Source: Cubamyces lactineus
Taxonomy: Eukaryota > Basidiomycota > Agaricomycetes > Polyporales > Polyporaceae
Assembly (NCBI GenBank): GCA_022376465.1
Contig: JACDTU010000006.1
Location: forward strand, 1,550,001-1,614,000
Length of the DNA stretch: 64,000 nt
Direction of reading: 5' to 3'
The translations under genes were made by a program, and so were the position numbers. The notes beneath the pieces were generated by a model. The model was not told the DNA's origin and ran no database searches. It was given only the letters and a program-made list of their open reading frames with translations. Positions 22,438 to 35,358 of the stretch are shown here, one piece after another. Every line of letters starts with the position of its first letter. Within the stretch, counting starts at the first letter, position 1.

Positions 22438-25400
22438 TCACGACGTCGCCCAATTGATGAACGCAGGGATGAGTTGTCCATACAAAGCCGAGCTCTGCAA
22501 ACACGTATATATGTTTGCCACGTTGTTCCCGCACAGGATCGCAAATTCGCTGTCGTTTATGAAGTACGTGTAGCACGCCTGCTTGACCCCGTTCCAGTAC
22601 GACCCAAGCTCGTTCGTCGAGCAGCCCACTTGAAAGTCCGGTTGGAGATCGCCGCTGTCCCAGTTGTAGACGCCCTGGCACTCGTCGATCGCACGCAGGA
22701 CGATATCGTTGGGGAGCGTGAGGCCGAAGTACGCATTAGACCCGACGCCGACAAGCTCCGCGGGGGCCTTGCCGTTTGCGTTCGTGAAATAGCTGTCGCC
22801 GAGCCTGAGAAAGCCCTTCGAGCCTGCTGGGAAGCACGCCGCAGGAGGTACATTCGGTGGCGGGCCAGAGTTCACGACAGGGTTGTTAGGCGGAGACGTA
22901 TCGGGAGGAATGCGAGTCTGTGGGTTGATCACATTATTCTCGCTCGCGATCGCCTTTGAGACGTCGTTTGACGAGGAAGTGAGCTGCGTATGGTCGCATA
23001 GACGTAAGCTCGGGCTCGTGTCAGAGCCTGGTTCCACTCACCGCGTCGTAGATCTGTTGAAGCCAGCTGGGAATGTCAGGGCCAAGGCCACGGATTTGCA
23101 TCAACGCATCCTGCGCAGCGTCGTAAGCAGATTGGGATGCTGCGATAGCGGTGGAGAGCGACGCGTCACTGGACGCTGCCGCCTACGTAAACACCGTCAC
23201 AGATCAGCATTCGCTCGCACAAGCTATAAGCAGGGTGCGCACCAACGCGGCAGCCGCAGGTGCCAATGCGTTGGCCGCGGAAATGGCCGAGATGGCGACA
23301 GCGGATTCATCGGCGGTCGGGTTGGACGCGGATGCGAGGGCAGCAGCTGCAGCAGCTGCGGCGGCGGAGGCAGAAGCAGAACTTGCCGCGGCGACGGCGG
23401 AAGCTTCTGCAGAAGTAGTGGGAAGAGGCGCCGCGCTTGAGAGGGAGCATGCAGGCGCGTCCCGTTTAGCGCGATGAACCGGTTGAGCAGCGGCAGTGAG
23501 CGCACGCGACTCTGCAGACTGAGTAGGGAAACCGAGGGCACGAGGGACCGGGGTCGTCGTGGGTGCGCAGCTAGAGATCGTTGTGGGGGCACAATTGTAC
23601 GTGGCGCCACCGAACCCAGGAATCGCCAGAGCGGTATCGTCGGCACCATATGGCCAGGACGTAGAAGAGAAAGAGCGAGGGAACGTGCTACTTGCCGCCG
23701 CCAGCAGCACGCGCTTGTCGGTGACCCATCTCAATCCCGTTGAGCCGGAGAAAAATGCCGAGCCTGGATCTACGCTTCCGATTGCCCCCGCCGGCGCATT
23801 GGCAGGCGTGTTGTCGACCAGTTTCAAGAGGTACCGATGGCACATCCTCATCTTGTTACCCTTCCAGGACGTTCCCGCGTCTGTCCGAACGCGTCTGAGG
23901 GTGGTAATCGCGGACTGAAGGGTACCCTGATACTGTTGTTCGCGGGCCGGGACTGCGTTGACGATTGCATTCCCAAACCCGCCTTCAAGAGAAGCATTGA
24001 AGGGGAACTCGTCACATGAGACCTAGATATAGCCGGTGAACAGGCGATGCACTAGGAAGATCTATCTGAGGCTCGTACCTTCCAGTCAATGGGATTGTGA
24101 TCTAACGGGTCGCATTTACCCATAGCTTGAAAATCCGCCTTGACAGAGGGAGTGCACACGTCCCTCCGCTTCGCGTCGTTTCCAAACGGATCGTAGGTGA
24201 GTTGCATTGAGTCCGTCGTATGGTCCCAATCAACATGAGAGCGGATGTTTGCACAGATATTTGGGAGGAAGGCGCAGTGGTAAGTGAGAGTAGGAAGGAC
24301 CGGAGGCGTCTCGATAGGGCTTATGCCACTGTTGCATAGCCCAGGGGTGATCTTAGCGCGCTTCGCCAGTACGCTCCTAGTCACAGATGTCGAAGAAGGG
24401 GTACTGGGAGTTGGGGTGGGAGGGAGGGTCTTAGTCTGAAGCGACATCTCTCCAATACGAGCTGTAGCACCGGGCGCCCAAGAGAGAGCCGAGCCGTTGA
24501 GTCGAAGGGGAACAAGCTCGTCGTTGACGTAGACCGGAGGTGGGGCATTGACGGGTTGGTGCTGGGCACGGCCAAACGGCATCGGGCTACCTGGGTCCGC
24601 AGGCCATGCTTTGAATGTCGCCAATGCAATTGAGTTCTTGCCCGAAGGTGGTGCCATCCGGACTGCGCGAGCCGTGTCCATCCGCACGGCATTATCGTCT
24701 GTCAGGGATGTGGCATCCGTCGGCGGCCCATAGTCCCACCAGCAGTCGTCCATATCTTCGAACGGACACGGCCAGTAGAAGTCTGGCGTTCACATATCCC
24801 AATTTTTGGTGAGATTCGTGCTTGGTAGTGGTGCATATTCGGGAGTGCCTGGAGAGGTCACCACGACGGCAGACGAGTAGTGGAACCAATCGTCGAGGTT
24901 GGTGTAGGGTATCGCGCTGTCTGTGCAGTTGTCTCCAGTGCAGAAGCCCGTCCACATCGCAATCTGTGCCCACCAGTCCAACACATAGTCGCCGGACCTA
25001 CGTTGCCGTCAGGAATGTGTCCTGCAAAGATATTTGATGACATCACGTACTCAGGCCAGAGGTTCGTCCCTGTTCCTTGGATGGTGTTGTAGAACCAGTC
25101 TACGAAAGGCTCTACACGCAATTTGTCGGAGTGTGGTGTACAGTTAGATGAGGAATACAGAGACAGAAATGACGTACGCCATGTGAGGGGACATCCGCCC
25201 GTTTGATACGCACAGTCGCCAACAATTGGAGCATATACCTGTGCCAAGAACCGAACGAAGTGTAAGCAATGGCACCAGCCCAGGTAATGAGCAGGCCTAC
25301 GTTGTTGTAGTCGAGACTTGTTATGTCCAAGGGTTGCCTGCACGTCCCTGCGCAACACGCAGCATTCAACACTGTACCCATCTACCAGAACAATCAGTAT

Positions 25401-25736
25401 TGATAATCCTCATCAATGCGGGAGAGACCTTACTCCTGCGCATGTAGCCGCGGCGGTGCAAACGTTGTCGCTCCAGAATGAGGTCGACCCAACCTATTCG
25501 ATCGCGTTACTGTCAGCAACACAGGGTGGAAGTATGGAGGCCTCTCTCACCTGTCCAATTGCAATGCTCGTAACGCAGAGCCCGACGAGCGAAACGCAAA
25601 AGGTGTCTGGCCCGGAGATGCATGAACCGTTGACGGTGTCTCGAGGCTGTAGCACATGGTTGTAGACAGGGAGGACAGCTGATGCGGATATGAAGCCGAC
25701 AGCCCACGATAGCGCCAAGGCTCGAGTGGCTAGCAT
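22438..25736 (-). pseudogene. secreted NucA/NucB-type nuclease gene, copy 1, with in-frame stop
   Basis: Nine exons (25551-25736, 25434-25493, 25301-25381, 25178-25238, 25051-25111, 24079-24997, 23243-24022, 23042-23182, 22438-22983) sum to 945 codons. N-terminal signal peptide (MLATRALALSWAVGFISASA), Cys-rich N-terminal region, then the NucA/NucB DNase signature SCDEFPFNASLEGG (D460, E461, E469) followed by VPAREQQYQG. After that come an Ala-rich stretch and a C-terminal Cys-containing domain. Codon 219 is TGA at 24790-24792 where the paralogue has TGG (Trp), in the middle of exon 6; all later exons remain open. Either a recent pseudogene, an allele with a nonsense mutation, a readthrough gene, or a sequencing error. 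The NucA/NucB family cleaves DNA outside the cell. The paralogue is at 60985. Confidence 0.78.
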
Positions 25737-27541
25737 AGTGACCCGTCAGCGAGGGTCAATGCCGGCATTAAGCCCTACCATGGCACGCTATTTGTACGAT
25801 TTTCTTCCAACCATCCGCCTGGCATGCAGCTCACCAACCCCGACGGAGCCGAGATACGGACAACGACGGAGATTGCAACGATGGCAGTAGCGTGGATTCA
25901 GGGGGGAGAAGTGTGGAAAGGTTCGCATTGGTGGTGACAATGCCATCTTCGTACAGGCCCGATAAGGCCGCAGCACGGAGCGCAGAGGGTAGCTCAGCAA
26001 CACCAAGTCCGAGATATTTCATACCGAGATCGACGTCGTGCAATGTAGATGTGCATGACAAAGCTCAGGATGGCCGAATGACTACAGTTCATTGACAAGC
26101 CACAACCGGCCACCAGCCTGAAGGAGAAAAGATGAACACAAGACAGCCATCCCGAGAAACCAAGCACGAGGCTTGATACAGCGGGCAGGGGAGGCATGTA
26201 CAATCCAGGTATCTCCGCATCGGCTCAGACAATTCTATACGCCTACGAAGCCGCTGAGAATGGGTAATACCCTAGTAGAATGTTAGATCAAATTCTCGAT
26301 GTATCATGTATGAATACAGGGACGCATACCAGTTGAGTATTGGGAAGAAAGGCAACGGAGCACTGGCAGAGTGATGTTTTCCTCGCCCAAGACGCACCGA
26401 GCGACTGGATTCCGAAGTTATACGAAACTCGGCTGGATGCTAGCCTTACGAGCCACGGCGCGATGGCGAGACGGTACGCTCATGCAGCAACGCGGCCCTC
26501 TAGGACGCCCAATTCAGGTACGTTTCTGAACGAGTCATCGGAAGCACCGTCGCGCGGAGGGCTCGGAGGGCTTGAGACTGCCACTTGAGCATGTTATTGA
26601 TAGATCGTGATGATTTGAACCAGATCCCGGTGACAATTACAGGCGGGGCTCTTCGGTTCGGATGTCTTGTGGATGTAAGATCAAATTCGACGATATAGAA
26701 CGTCGGACTTCGACCGGTGCTTGATCAGCAACTTGGAGACAAGGTTAAGGGCCACCGCACCGCCATTAAGCTGGTCCCGGGAACACGCGAATGGTCAGTA
26801 TTACCACCCACCTAGTGCTCTGCAAGACATCGGCGTATACTCTGCGTATTGGTCGCAGACCGTACACATAGCCAGCTGCCACAAGAGTACCAGATTCTCG
26901 CAAGAGCGTCAAAATTACAAACCGCTGACACGATCAGCAGAACCAGATCCAGGCCGTCCACCGCGCACGCGCAAAGGCACAGATCAGCACGAGACTAATA
27001 AGTTCACTCCGCGAAACTGATAGATTCAAGCCGCACTAGTTTTGTCCGCTGGATCGTTCGTGGATCGAGGATGATTCCGAGAGCATTCGAGTAGCTTTGT
27101 ACGAGGTCCCAGAGCCTTAAGATATACGGAGAAAAAGGCACAGACATCGCAGTATCCAACAGGTATATTCCAGAGTCCCGAGAGCGTCGTGGAGGTAGTG
27201 GTTGGCCGGGAGCAAGACGTGCTGGCGGAGCTGTGGCTGAAGTGGCTGAAAGTGGCTGAAGAATATAGTCGGAGACCGAATTGGGAAGGTCGCAGATGGA
27301 CCAATTGTGGCGTGGTCGGCAGGGCGGGGCGCGAACCTTCTTTTCCTCGCCCACCAGCCCGACGAAATCTAACTCGCGGTCAGTCAACTTTGTTTCCAAA
27401 CTTTGTTCGTATTTTGGCTGACGTTGAGGTCGTCGTCGTCGTCGTGCTCGATGCTCTCGTCTTCCTCTGGGTCATTGTCGTGGTCGTGGTCGTCGCCATC
27501 AATGATGTTTAGCCTTATCTCTCCCTGCCGCAGTCCTCCCC
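25737..27541. other. intergenic region between divergent genes, no supported gene
   Basis: Contains the upstream regions of the NucA/NucB-type gene (minus) and of the Gti1/Pac2 gene (plus). A gtc trinucleotide run (gtcgtcgtcgtcgtcgtg) lies near 27430, about 110 bases before the Gti1/Pac2 start. A minus frame over 27004-27399 is open but overlaps this promoter and lacks recognisable features. Confidence 0.45.
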
Positions 27542-29683
27542 ATGTCGGGTCACGACTCCCAAAACAACGGCCAGTGGACGGAGCCCCCGTGGTCGGGCTG
27601 GATAGAGACCACTGGTGACGCGTTGCTCATCCTCGAGGCTGCTCGACGAGGACTGATTCCACGCGTCACTCGTCGCCTGGTCGACTCTGAGCGCAAGATG
27701 ATCACCTCGGGCTCCGTTTTCGTCTTCGACGAGGACGAGAGCGGCATTAAACGATGGACCGACGGGTTCTTCTGGAGTCCAAGTAGGATCCTAGGCAACT
27801 TCCTCCTCTATCGCGAGACGGAGAAGAGGGGTGCGGGTCATAGTCGTGCTCGCGCCGAAACGACCACGAACGAGGAGGCCGACGGCATGAAACAAGAGGG
27901 CCAGTCCCTCTCTAGGCCAAAGAGCGAGTCCAGTCGGTTGGGCATCGACAGACAGCGCGAGAGGATCCTTGTTGGAAGTCTCACCAACAGCTACAAGTTC
28001 AAACCGGGCGGTATGATGAAGAAGGTGCGTTATCAGTCCTGTCTTACTACATCTGTTTCCTCGAATACGGACGCATACATCATCTACGTTTCCATCCATG
28101 CCCTACGCTCTCTATTGCAACGCGCATACACCCCCGATAGGCCTCGTCACTGGCGGGGATGTGTGCGCTTTGCAGTACTGCAAGCGCTTCAGACATTTGC
28201 CGCAATAGTGTGGGCCGCGCCGTGCTCAGGCAGTGAACGATCTCAAACACGGCGCATCTGTTGACTGTATGCGCTCCCCGCTCCTCTGTCCGTCAGCAGA
28301 ACCACCCCTTGAGTCGTGTACAGCCCTATACACTTTGTGGGGGTTGTCCAGGGGTCGTGCTTTAGGCGGAACGCCGGCCTGTGCTTCACTATCCACGTTA
28401 GTACATGCGGTCGCGCTTTGCAGACTCATTATCTGTGCGGACATCTCCGTGAGCGCCATACACATCTCCTATGGCAGGTCGTGGATACACGGCGCGAGAC
28501 TGGAGAGTTTCCCATGCAGTCCAGCCGCAACGATACCGCATACGTCTGAATCGTTGGCTATATGCGCAATTCGCGCCTTGACTTGCGCTATTATGAGACT
28601 TGTACCACCGCACTTGTCTAGGTGCCTACAGCGTGTAGGTGGTATCGGCAACCACATCCAGCCTGTTGGGTTGCCCAGGGGTCGCGCTCCAATTGGGACG
28701 CCGGACTCATGCTTCGCTGTCTACATTGACTGATAGCGCAGTGGAGCGCCGCGCGTGTCCAATAGCGTTCATTGTCAACAGTACACGTTCTGTTGGGCGT
28801 CAGGTGCTGATGCATTGCCATGTAGACCTTTTCGCTCACCATTGGCGGCGTGGCACAACACCTGATCTCGTACTACAAGATCGAAGACGTTGAACAAGGC
28901 CGCCTGCGGTCCCCGTCGTCGCTCCCAGAGCTAGCGTCACTCACTATCAGCCCTGAGTACCTCGATAAGACGCACTTCCGGAATCCGCCCAAGGTGGAAA
29001 TCGGCGTCGACGGCATCCCGCGGTATCGCGGCGAAGCTGATGATGTCGACCTCTCTCCGCGTCTGCTCCCTGCGCCTCTGTCGTCGGGCGGTTACTACGG
29101 TGACGCCGACGCTGGTTCGAGCAAGCGCTCTTCCAAACGTTACGACCCCTATGGCCAGGGTGCCAATACCCCGAAACGGTCTCGCAAGAAGAACAATTCG
29201 GCCTCTAGCCAACAGGAAGCTACTGGCGGCGACCCTCAGCCACAGCCGCTCGCAGTGTCCGTGCACCAACCGCAGCCGGCGTATGCTGACCCTAGCGTTC
29301 CACATTACCCTGCGTATGGCTATTACCCGGTCTACTCCCCTGCGCCTTATCCCCCTCTCCCTGCTCCTGCCACCACTACGCCACCACATGACAGCCCCTC
29401 GCCGCCAGGAGCCTCGACGGCTTCCGCCTCATCCCCCACGTACCCTCCATATCCTGTTCCGGACGGGTCCACTACGACGACATCGCCCTTGTACCCTCCT
29501 TATTACACCGGAGCTCCACCTCAGCCTCACGCATATGCCACGTATCCCCCAGTCCCTTGGCCTCATTACGGCGCCTACCCTCCGCCAACTGCGGCACAAC
29601 CAAGCGGCGCGGGAATACAAGAGATCACCGAAAGCGATATAAGGAGCAGTGGAGGAGGCGGCGGTGGTGGCGCAGGAGCCTGA
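27542..29683 (+). CDS. Gti1/Pac2 (WOPR-domain) transcription regulator, 446 aa
   Basis: Two exons (27542-28024 and 28826-29683) join in phase as MMKK|TFSLTIGG to 447 codons. The WOPR domain is in two parts. Part one shows TTGDALLILEAARRGLIPRV, SGSVFVFDEDESGIKRWTDG and WSPSRILGNFLLYRE (residues about 20-100). Part two is the KKTFSLT...QHLISYYKIEDV segment around the junction. The C-terminal half is Pro/Tyr/Ser-rich and ends in a Gly run. Family knowledge: Gti1/Pac2/Wor1/Ryp1 proteins bind DNA and control morphological switching, nutrient response and effector expression. The basic stretch TPKRSRKKNNS probably serves nuclear import. The intron is 801 nt, far longer than its neighbours. Confidence 0.92.
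28343..28728. repeat. diverged direct repeat inside the 801-nt Gti1/Pac2 intron
   Basis: About 28343-28400 and 28668-28728 share the pattern gttgyccaggggtcgygct, then ggrACGCCGGmc, tgcttc and ctrtctac-type ends, spaced about 325 bases apart. The intron thus carries duplicated sequence rather than random filler. No open reading frame or terminal repeats of an element are evident. Confidence 0.6.
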
Positions 29684-32179
29684 AGCCCCCAGCCATTGCC
29701 TGCTTTGATCTGTGGATGGACTTTGTCGCTGGTGTATCTGGCTGTGTCTGATGCTGTGTATGTGTATGTTCTTCGCTCGTCTGTCCTGCTTTGCTTGTAA
29801 CCGCCATTCTCTGCCAGTGTCCACGCCGTCTGGCTTGTTCACGCTCCGCCCTGGATCTCCCGTCCGTAGCGTGTGTACGATAGTGAGTGATTTCTTGACT
29901 ATCCGTCGTCGTCGTTGCCGTCATCCATGCCTTCCTTTCGCTGTCCTATACGTGCCGATATCGTACACTCGCCTGATACAGAAGTAGTAGTAGTCAACCA
30001 AATGTACATTAGCCTGTCCTGCGTTTGGTGCTTCGTGTACTTATCCTTGTTGTTTTTGTGTCTATCTTCCCCCGACTCCTATCTGCTCATGCTCTCCCTT
30101 TGATCCCTTTCTTGGAATTCTCCGCCCCCATTCTCCCTTTCCCCGTTTTCCTTCTGCTATCCCCCTTCCCCGTCCCACCCCCGACGTTCTGCCCTTCCCG
30201 CTGCCCATAGCTCTCTGCGCGTTGGATCCATGAGCTGGTGCTCGCGAGGTCCTTTCTTCCCTGTACGATAGTGGTCTGTAGTCGCTGTATATGAATGTAG
30301 TAGTGTCTCGTGTGTCTCTCGTGTCTCATGGACTGTATGTATCGTGTAGCCCGTCTCCCGCTTTCGTTCCTGCTCTTACTAGTATCGATATCGCTCTGCG
30401 CTTTCGAGGCGCATCTGCGCGTTGGAGGTTATGCATGTTGTGTCAAGAGTGTTTACATTGTTGTCCAGGTAGGTGCGTACGCGCTCGTCTGTTATCTCAA
30501 AAGCTTTTAGCGTGCTAACTACTCATCAATGCTCTTATACTTGTGGCTGGGACGAGGCAGGACTGAGGTAGGACAGCCTAACCCATGATATTTTCGGTGG
30601 AGCCAGCGGGGAAGAAACTGCGGAAGGACTAGTCGTTCAGAATGGCGGGCTGAGTCCTGCACATGCTCGGTCTCTGTCGTCCAGATGGATGGTGCAAGAC
30701 TTCAAGAGTCTAGATTGACGAACATCCGAACGTACTCACTTATCTCCAAGAAAGCTTCCCCATCGACACTGGTCATAACGCTGGACCTGACCACCCAGTA
30801 TCCGAATGCCGACACAGCAGGGAGTTCAACCAGTGAGTCCAGAACTCGAAGTGTTGTCATTCGGAGGTCGGGTAGCGGTATCCACGCGCCTGTATCTGTT
30901 CAGTTGACGCCACTGTGGTCGGGAGAGAGAGAAACGTGTGGTTAAGGAGGGGAAGGAGCGTGGTCGACCACTGAGAGAGCGCTCGAGGCGAGCGAGAAGG
31001 AATTCAAGTGCTAGAGTGAGCCGAGCGCGCAGAGACACGGCGGGAGATAAGTGGGAGATTGCGTTTGCGCAGGCTGTCAGGAGAAATCACCGGGAAAGAC
31101 ATCGCATGCAGGGTGTCTGGACAGGCGTCAGGGAGTGTTGTACAACAGGCATAACACTGCATTCAAGGCACGGGCGTGCCAATAAATAACTGCATACTCT
31201 TTCCGTCATACGTACAGACCCGGTCTCTTCCCAGGGACCAACACACATCCCCGACTCCGTAGAGGAGGGTTTTGTCAGGTCGATACGGACACGAGTCCCC
31301 CCTAGCGATATTTCCGTTTATTCCCACGGTCGAGCGTCTATGCTCGGCGCTCCTCTGTTTACTCCTCGCTAATCCAAACACTCAAACTTGAAGTACCGTC
31401 TCGTTCAACATCCAAATAAATGCGAACATGGTAGACTGGGAGGATGCAGAGAATGACGCAAATGTCATTTAGGCGTATAGTACAGGAGACAAGTATGTTA
31501 GAGCACATCCGAGCCAAACAGCACGCATAGATCGTGGTCGTGCGATCACCGCCAAGGGAGTCTTTGTCCCACCAAGCCACACTGGTCTAGCACTGAAAGC
31601 GTTCAGGCACTCACGTATACTGGTACAGCCATGGCGCGATACTGTTGCGTGGTACTGGACCATGCGCTGATTGGACATTGGACCCTTCCGTCAGTCTTCC
31701 CCCCACCCGGACCAGGCAACAGGCTGTCCGAGATGTAGTGTATCGCAAGATCATGAGCACATCTTGCTGAAGTACAAGTGGTACCGCCGGTGGTGGAGAC
31801 TGTGAGGTGAAGAACAGGTCATACAACGCCTAGGGTCCTACAAAGACCTCGCGGAGTTCCTGAGTGAAAATGAGAGCGCGTACACATCTGGGGACACACC
31901 AGAGCAACGTGGGGTTGTATGGAGATTCTAGATGCGAGCAAGTACTAGGACAACATGAACAACACGCGCGTGAAGAGCCCTTAAGTCCATAGAAGCACCA
32001 CAGACGGATTCAGAGGCAACTCGTTCACCTGTTGCGAACGTTGACCTTGTTCGGGATTAGAGCAGCATTATTACCCAGCAGGGCGGGTTTTAAGCAATCG
32101 AACTAGAAACGGAGAGGAACCTCTTTCGGAGTCGGGGACTTGGGGCGCTTGCCGCCGTTACGATATCGATAGAACCAGG
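29684..32179. other. 2.5-kb gene-poor region
   Basis: The first part should be the 3' UTR of the Gti1/Pac2 gene. A strongly pyrimidine-rich stretch lies at about 30100-30200 (ccctttccccgttttccttc and similar). A few isolated open frames (plus 30685-30945, minus 31359-31580) have no splice or family support. I see no convincing gene. Confidence 0.4.
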
Positions 32180-33595
32180 TCACACGATGCCGTGCACCTG
32201 CAAACCTGACATCTTCCCGTCGCGGACGCGGTCCGTCTCAGACCCAGTGTCGCCCTCGTTCTCCAGCGTCGCGGCATCCGTCTCGCACACCTTGCTAATG
32301 TGCACCTGCACTGGAAGTCGATCCATCGGGACCACCTGTCCTCGCTGGCCACCCGCGCGGCTTCTGCCATTGATGAATGAGGCTCGGTGATGCGCCGCGC
32401 CCAGGCCACTACCTGAGTCGAACTCTGAGCTACGTTGCGACTCCGCAAGGCCGATGCGGATTATCACCATGTAGAACGTGATAGAGATGACCGGACATAT
32501 CTGCAGAGGTAAGGGATGGAGAAGTGGGAGAGGGAAAGATTGGGCTTACCAAGTCGAGGACGAAAAATTGGCCGTTGGACTTTTGCACGAAACAGCCGAG
32601 GACGGCCGCGAGGGTGATGGAGTAGAGCACGCCTGCGTCGACTACGACGCGGACCACGGGGAGGAGTGAATCCTGACGCATACGGGCTACCCGGCGGTCG
32701 GTGATCCAGATCTTGTATGCGAGAAGGACTGGCCAGAGGCTTCGTGAGAAAATACGGGGGTCATCAGGAGTGAGATAGATGGCTGCGTACTTGTGACAGA
32801 GAAGTTGGTAGCGAGCGTGGAGGCAAAGAATGCAGTGATCCATCGTCTTACTGACGTAAGGAAGACAGTACCAGCACCGAATGGTACCACTGAGACGGAG
32901 TGCACGGCAAGCACTCCGGACGCTGTGCAACAGAGGGCGTTACGTTAGAGACCCGTTGAACCGAACGCAGGCCTACCGCGCCCACCTGCACTGAATAACC
33001 ACAAGACGATAGGAAAGGCGACGACGAGCCAGGACTGCCAGACGACATAGCAACGATAGATCTAGATGATCGAGAACGGTCAGCAAGAGTGAAAATGTGC
33101 AACAGCGATATTCCGACTGACAAGGATGCCGTCGCCAAGGAACGTCTGGACAGTGTAAACCGCGTTCTTCGCGATGAACGTCCATTCGGACGGTTGGGCA
33201 AAGAACGCGATGGGCCCTCCGGGATATGAATCACGCTTGAGAACGAGCCCTCTGCAAGCACGAACAAAATCGATGATCATGTGCTGGAATGGGGTGTCAA
33301 TGATATTGCATCGCACATAATGTGCGAAGCACATACCGCCGTACTGCAAACCAAGAGCGCGACTGAGAGTGACACCATCTTATAGTTTGGTTCTCGTCCT
33401 GCTCTCCGACTGTTCTCTTTCAGAATATGCAGGGTCACGCCGAACATAAATATAGAGAACCCTGCGATTTCGTGGCTGAGTATGAGCATAGCGTTCGCCG
33501 ACGGTGTGAACGGCACTCAGCAAAGGCTCACCATAGAGGATGCCCTCGAGGGTAGTAGAGATCACGGCGGACAGGTCCAGTGGTATACCTGACAT
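32180..33595 (-). CDS. seven-transmembrane basidiomycete membrane protein, 352 aa (copy 2)
   Basis: Seven exons (33532-33595, 33337-33461, 33122-33283, 32986-33061, 32791-32922, 32550-32728, 32180-32500) sum to 353 codons. The start MSGIPLDLSAVISTTLEG leads into helix one (ILYGFSIFMFGVTLHIL). Further helices include MVSLSVALLVCSTA, AVYTVQTFLGDGIL, WLVVAFPIVLWLFSA, LAVHSVSVVPFGAGTVFL, ATNFSVTILLAYKIW and GVLYSITLAAVLGCFV. The motif IYRCYVVWQSWLVV is equivalent to TYRIWVVW in the copy at 19219, and KIWITDRR matches its HIWTSNR, so the two are homologous. The C-terminal 90 residues are hydrophilic. Function unknown; seven helices resemble receptors, but no ligand or G-protein evidence is present. 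Confidence 0.82.
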
Positions 33596-33670
33596 AGCTA
33601 TACAATACAAAGAGAAACGTACAACGACATCGGCACGAGGGTGCGCAGGAAAGCCAAGCAGAGGCACGAG

Positions 33671-33677
33671 CTATATA
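33671..33677 (-). promoter_or_regulatory. TATA box of seven-TM copy 2
   Basis: ctatatagc on the minus strand lies about 76-82 bases before the ATG at 33595. Confidence 0.5.
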
Positions 33678-35358
33678 GGGACCCTCGTGCTGTAATTCGG
33701 AGGGGACTCAAGATAGCCATCTTGGAGTCGTCTGTCTGAGTGGGGCTTTGGGAATAGGGTACCACGCTCCGCATGCGGGTGTTGTAGGCTGTGCGCCTCT
33801 GCCTGGGACATGCTGCAAGTGCTTCACACGCAGGGCCAGCACTAGCCAATGACCGCTCTTGTGCTCTTCGGCGCCGACGGCTTCTGCACAGGCGAATGAG
33901 GTCAGTAGGCCAGGAACGTGGCCGTCTACTAGACTTTCACTGGAGATTGCACAAAATTAACTTACTTCCATCAAAGCCTCGGACGGGTTTCTTCATTGCC
34001 ACGGTACGTGACCGAGGGTCCGGTTCGAGGACATCTCCCTTTGGAAGCCGACATTACGACATCCAATTTCATGGAGATGATGAATTCTTCCTTAAGATCG
34101 TAATACATCGGATAAGTCAATCTTGACGGTTAGCTAGAGAATGCGCTCACCGGTTGTGACAGGTTATCATCGCACGGCAGGCTCGCGGCCAGCGCACTGC
34201 TGCCAGCGGAGTTGCCGATGATATGGCATTGAAGAGTTACAAGATAGACCCTTTCGCAAGTCAAGTATGCTTTGACATACTCGTCGAGAGACTTGTCGTC
34301 GGCAGACTCATAGAAAGAGTCATGATGTGCATGATGGACGATAAATGCATTCGTACGTCCAAAGGCGCCCATGGGCTACTTTTGTACGTACGAGCGCTTA
34401 CTTTTGGACCATCTGCTGTGTGCTTCAACATGACTAGTTGGCCGCCGTTTACTTCATGAACACCCTTGACGGATCCATTCATAGACGAAAAGTTCAAACT
34501 GCGAAGAAAACTAACATATGAATCTATCTAGAGCCTATCTCTCTGTGATAACAGGACGTTTGAGCTCGTCTAGATTTCCGAGTCCGTACCCACGGACCCA
34601 CAGTCAAATTCAGCGCTCGGAACTCCGTTCATCTCAGGGTTCCCAGCCCTCCTGATATCGTACTGGCGTGCGGTAGGACTTCGATCTTCGCATGCAGCTG
34701 CGCAGATGGCTCTTGATCGGAGGCAGATACCTCAAGGGCAGTTTCGCTCACAGACGTTCTCTACTGGGAATGGATGACACGGTTCCATATCCCATCGACA
34801 AGAGAAGAGCAGCAGAGTGCACGGCAGGAACGGCGAGATATTGTGTCATCAAGCTCAGGCTCGGAAACTAACGTTAGCACCAGTACTACAGGCTCGCGTT
34901 AGTGTACTGCTATGCCAAGCAGCCCGACCGTCCCTCAAAGCAAATGCTCCCGTTCTGTCGCAGTTCTTTTGTACAGTCCTTGAAGGGTTTAGCGGTCGTT
35001 GTTTGCAACCCCGCACTCTTCGCCTCTGATGGACTCTCTAGCGAGCGTAGTCACTTGGACGTGATAAACTCTGTGTCGATCCCATTTCCGTCCCATCCCT
35101 TCTACGACGACAGCCCTCTAGATCTACTGCACGCGGCACCATCGAAACCGATAGCTCACTGCTCCGAGCATAACAACACTTTCGAAAGGACTACTCTTGT
35201 AGCTAATACATATTCGAATACGAGCCACTAATGATGCAAATTTGAGTCGGGTGTAACTACTATGGGGACGGCAGGACTAAGTGTTGTCCAACATCAACCC
35301 TGTTATACCACGCACCAACCAACAGGCAGCAGTGCCGAGACATTTCAACCATCCTCCA
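33678..35358. other. gene-poor region between minus-strand genes
   Basis: No exon chain with recognisable protein was found on either strand. It includes the upstream sequence of seven-TM copy 2 and the 3' flank of FunK1 copy 2. Confidence 0.4.

Noticed and set aside
26600..26660. Possible minus-strand tRNA (gatttgaaccagatcccggtgac)
   Set aside because: T-arm-like string only; no matching acceptor or anticodon stem.
27004..27399. 131-aa minus frame upstream of Gti1/Pac2
   Set aside because: Sits in the promoter of the divergent gene, without domain or splice support.
32158..32448. Alternate minus frame overlapping the last exon of seven-TM copy 2
   Set aside because: The neighbouring frame continues the transmembrane protein exactly in phase from the previous exon.
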